A stretch of 8,559 bases of DNA, from assembly GCA_022563215.1 (NCBI GenBank), contig JADFNT010000055.1, forward strand, positions 1 through 8,559, written 5' to 3'. A program made the position numbers and the translations under genes. Source of the stretch: Pseudomonadota bacterium. GTDB taxonomy: Bacteria; Pseudomonadota; Alphaproteobacteria; Rhodospirillales; Casp-alpha2. This document shows positions 6,977 through 8,559 of this stretch, piece after piece. The stretch's first letter is position 1, and every line of letters starts with the position of its first letter. The notes beneath the pieces were generated by a model. That model saw only the letters and a list, made by a program, of their open reading frames with translations, was not told the DNA's origin and did not search any database.

Positions 6977-7381
6977 ATGCCGCCGCATTCGTCGATCTTC
7001 CGCATTACCCTCGTTGGCTTGGTTTCGTTGGCGTTGGCCATGGGGATCGGACGTTTCGCCTTTACCCCGTTGTTGCCGATGATGCGGGAAGACGGGTTGG
7101 TGAGCATCACCGACGGCGGGTTGCTCGCTTCCGTTCATTTCCTCGGATATTGGCTGGGCGCTGTTTTGGCAGTCAAGATTCCCTACGCCCCCAGAACCAC
7201 GTTGCGGGTGTCCCTGCTGGCCATCGGTGTCGGCACCTTAGGCATGGGCGTGACGGACGATTTCACGGTGTGGCTGATATTGCGTTGGCTTAGTGGCGTC
7301 TGCAGTGCCTGGACGCTGGTGCTGGTCAGCAACTACTACATAAGGCATCTGGCCGAAAAAGGCGGCGCCGAATATCAGGGC
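6977..7381 (+). pseudogene. MFS transporter (YbfB/YjiJ family), N-terminal third only, fused in frame to a capsid gene
   Basis: About 130-135 residues match the start of the YbfB/YjiJ group of major facilitator proteins (MFS_4, PF06779), which are normally near 390-400 residues with twelve membrane helices. The signature AMGIGRFAFTPLLPMM is at 21-36, with hydrophobic segments at about 10-29, 47-66, 75-92 and 97-120. After HLAEKGGAEYQG the family would continue into a fifth helix, usually a glycine-rich stretch. Here the reading frame instead becomes phage capsid sequence without a stop, giving one 302-codon frame ending at 7885. A four-helix fragment should not transport. Leucine codons here are TTG 10, CTG 7, CTC 3, TTA 1 and CTT 1 (of 22), unlike the following segment. 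It is divergent from its probable LysR regulator. The truncation is either a real recombination or an assembly chimera. Confidence 0.85.
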
Positions 7382-7384
7382 GTC
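7364..7384. other. Recombination or assembly junction between MFS and phage capsid sequence
   Basis: The change of family falls between codons 130 and 136 of the fused frame, within GAEYQGV. From memory of both families, MFS_4 proteins often have an A-E-x-Q-G step just before helix 5, and HK97-type capsids a Q-G-V/L-L-N-x-P step here. The short CAGGGC stretch could therefore be microhomology where the two sequences were joined. No inverted repeats, target duplication, tRNA or integrase is visible at the join. Confidence 0.7.
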
Positions 7385-7885
7385 CTCAACAGCCCCGCGC
7401 GGATCGAGGTCGCGAAAGAATCCGGCCAAGCGGCCGACACGATCAACTCCACGAACGTGATCAAAATGCGGTCGCGGTGCTGGGGGTATAACCGCTCAAT
7501 TTGGCTCGCCAATCACGACACTTTCGAGCAGATCGCGGTCCTCGCGCTCGCGGTGGGCACGGGCGGCTCGACCTCGCTCTATCAGCCGTCCAATCGCGAA
7601 GAGAGTCCCGACTTCCTCGCCGGCCGCCCGATGTTCTACTCAGAACATTGTTCCACGTTGGGGAGCGCGGGCGACCTCATCCTCGCCAACTGGGGCGAGT
7701 ATTTGGAAGGCACCTATCAGCCGTTCACAGGCGCCTCCAGCGTCCACGTCCGGTTCGTGACCCACGAATCCGTTTTGAAATTCTGGATTCGGAACGACGG
7801 GGCTCCGTGGTGGAGATCGGCACTCACGCCGGCGAATGGCACGGCCACGCTGTCCCCGATCGTCACGCTCGCCGCCCGGACGTAG
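7382..7885 (+). CDS. Phage major capsid protein, HK97 fold, C-terminal part (5' truncated)
   Basis: About 167 residues correspond to the C-terminal half of an HK97 gp5-type major capsid protein, the shell subunit of tailed phages and gene transfer agents. Recognisable family steps in order are VLNSPARIEVAKESGQAADTI, a WLAN-x-DTFEQ segment, LAVGTGG, GRPMFYSEHCSTLG, the GDLILANWGEYLEG strand, SSVHVRF and the terminal APWWRSALTPANGTATLSP. The C-terminus is complete and the frame undamaged, but the N-terminal arm, E-loop and any scaffold region are missing. No start codon of its own is evident; the frame is joined to the MFS gene. Ten of 14 leucines use CTC, against three of 22 in the MFS portion, so its origin differs. 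The next gene starts four bases after the stop. The family call is secure; whether a full gene existed here is not known. Confidence 0.88.
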   Translation, partial: VLNSPARIEVAKESGQAADTINSTNVIKMRSRCWGYNRSIWLANHDTFEQIAVLALAVGTGGSTSLYQPSNREESPDFLAGRPMFYSEHCSTLGSAGDLILANWGEYLEGTYQPFTGASSVHVRFVTHESVLKFWIRNDGAPWWRSALTPANGTATLSPIVTLAART

Positions 7886-7889
7886 GCGA

Positions 7890-8165
7890 ATGCGAGACCC
7901 GAGAAGGGCGTCGATCAAGCGGGCACTACTGGCACTCCGTGCCCGGTGGCAAGCCGAAAACGATGTCCGACCGACCGAAGTTCTCGATGCCATCGAACGC
8001 GACATCGACTTGCTCGAGCTCGCGTTTCACGCCCGCGCTCACCAGCCCGAACAACTCGAGCTGGCGATCGCTGTCCTCCGAGGAGCGGTCGGATTCCGAA
8101 CCTTTCTCCGCACCGGCGATCCCGATTTCCTCGAACCGTCGGCATGCCGCGCCGAGGTAGTGTGA
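7890..8165 (+). CDS. Small hypothetical protein between capsid and head protease
   Basis: A 91-residue protein that I do not recognise. It is rich in Arg, Ala, Leu and Glu, with no signal peptide or membrane segment. Residues 1-60 read as largely helical with a basic N-terminus (RRASIKRALLALRARW) and an acidic-hydrophobic centre (DAIERDIDLLELAF). The tail contains GFRTFLRTGDPDFLEPSA. The ATG at 7890, four bases after the capsid stop, is preferred over an in-frame ATG at 7836 inside the capsid gene. The ribosome site is weak, so coupling to capsid translation is likely. Its TGA at 8163-8165 overlaps the GTG start of the S49 peptidase (GTGA). The tight packing argues that it is a real phage head-module gene, possibly a connector, decoration or scaffold helper; that role is only a guess from position. 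Confidence 0.65.
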   Translation: MRDPRRASIKRALLALRARWQAENDVRPTEVLDAIERDIDLLELAFHARAHQPEQLELAIAVLRGAVGFRTFLRTGDPDFLEPSACRAEVV

Positions 8166-8559
8166 GCAATCTGCCGAGGCTCCTTCGGGCACTGACTGCC
8201 GAGCCCCTCGCCATAGATCGCCGAACGCTGGACGCTTTCGTCGGTGTCATCCGGCGACGGGGGCTCGAAGGCGTGTCGTTCAGTGGACCGGAGCTTCACG
8301 CGGAGCTCCATGTTGCCCATCCCCGCGCGGGTCGCCGAGCCAAGGGCGACCGCAACGTGCAGGTCATCCCGATCGTCGGGGTGATTGCGAACCGGACCCA
8401 GAGCCTCGGAGTGGGTGCGCTCCAGCTCGGCGAAGTCATCGACCAGGCGGCCTCGAGCTCCCGGGTCGACGCGATCGTGCTGGACATCGACTCACCCGGC
8501 GGGACGGTGACGGGCGTGCCCGAGCTCGCGGAGAAGATATTCGCCGCGCGTCCGGAGAA
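8162..8559 (+). CDS. S49/ClpP-like phage head maturation protease, N-terminal 132 residues (cut by window edge)
   Basis: The N-terminal part of an S49 (SppA-like) serine peptidase of the kind that cleaves scaffold and capsid in phage heads. Residues 1-35 (LPRLLRALTAEPLAI ... DAFVGVIRRR) match the usual phage-type leader. QVIPIVGVIANR at 67-78 is the first core strand, and AIVLDIDSPGG at 104-114 followed by VTGVPELAEKIFAAR is the conserved oxyanion-hole region. The catalytic Ser and Lys lie beyond the window. The GTG at 8162 overlaps the preceding stop by four bases, with GAGG just upstream. Eight of 14 leucines use CTC, as in the capsid part. In most phages this protease precedes the capsid gene; here it follows it. 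Family confident, activity untestable from this fragment. Confidence 0.9.
   Translation, partial: MSNLPRLLRALTAEPLAIDRRTLDAFVGVIRRRGLEGVSFSGPELHAELHVAHPRAGRRAKGDRNVQVIPIVGVIANRTQSLGVGALQLGEVIDQAASSSRVDAIVLDIDSPGGTVTGVPELAEKIFAARPE

Noticed and set aside
7501..8160. 219-codon plus-strand frame crossing the capsid and small gene
   Set aside because: It lies in another frame of the capsid gene, which has strong family matches, and its Arg/Ser-rich translation is characteristic of an off-frame read.

Overview
The window looks like the chromosome of a GC-rich alphaproteobacterium, probably Rhodospirillales-like. This rests on the gene order radA-cvpA-purF-SDR, on the protein sequences and on codon use; no ribosomal RNA or other taxonomic marker is present. 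At the right-hand end the host sequence passes abruptly into phage head genes.

Layout. Bases 1-1119 (minus strand) hold a phosphate-uptake pair: a DUF47/PhoU-like protein followed by a Pit-type phosphate permease that runs off the left edge. Bases 1120-1378 are their probable control region, with a phased TTTGA(C) repeat, a TATACT box and a GC-rich stem. Bases 1379-5861 (minus strand) form a tight operon, radA > cvpA > purF > SDR oxidoreductase, with overlaps or a 2-base gap at each junction. Bases 6001-6867 (minus strand) encode a LysR regulator resembling PtrR/YneJ, and a YbfB/YjiJ-type MFS transporter starts divergently at 6977.

The main oddity is at about 7364-7384. The MFS gene stops after four of about twelve membrane segments and continues in frame into the C-terminal part of an HK97-fold phage major capsid protein (to 7885). 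An unrecognised 91-residue gene and the start of an S49/ClpP-like phage head protease follow (cut by the right edge). Leucine codon choice changes at the same point, from TTG/CTG to CTC. The segment after about 7375 is therefore foreign to what precedes it: either the edge of a deleted or inserted prophage, or a chimeric assembly join. Sequence alone cannot separate these.

How the genes fit together: Pit and its DUF47 partner import phosphate. PurF starts purine synthesis. CvpA is a membrane protein habitually linked to purF, and RadA processes recombination intermediates. The LysR/MFS pair was probably a small regulator-plus-exporter module that is now broken. I found no complete novel system, tRNA, rRNA, CRISPR array or insertion sequence.
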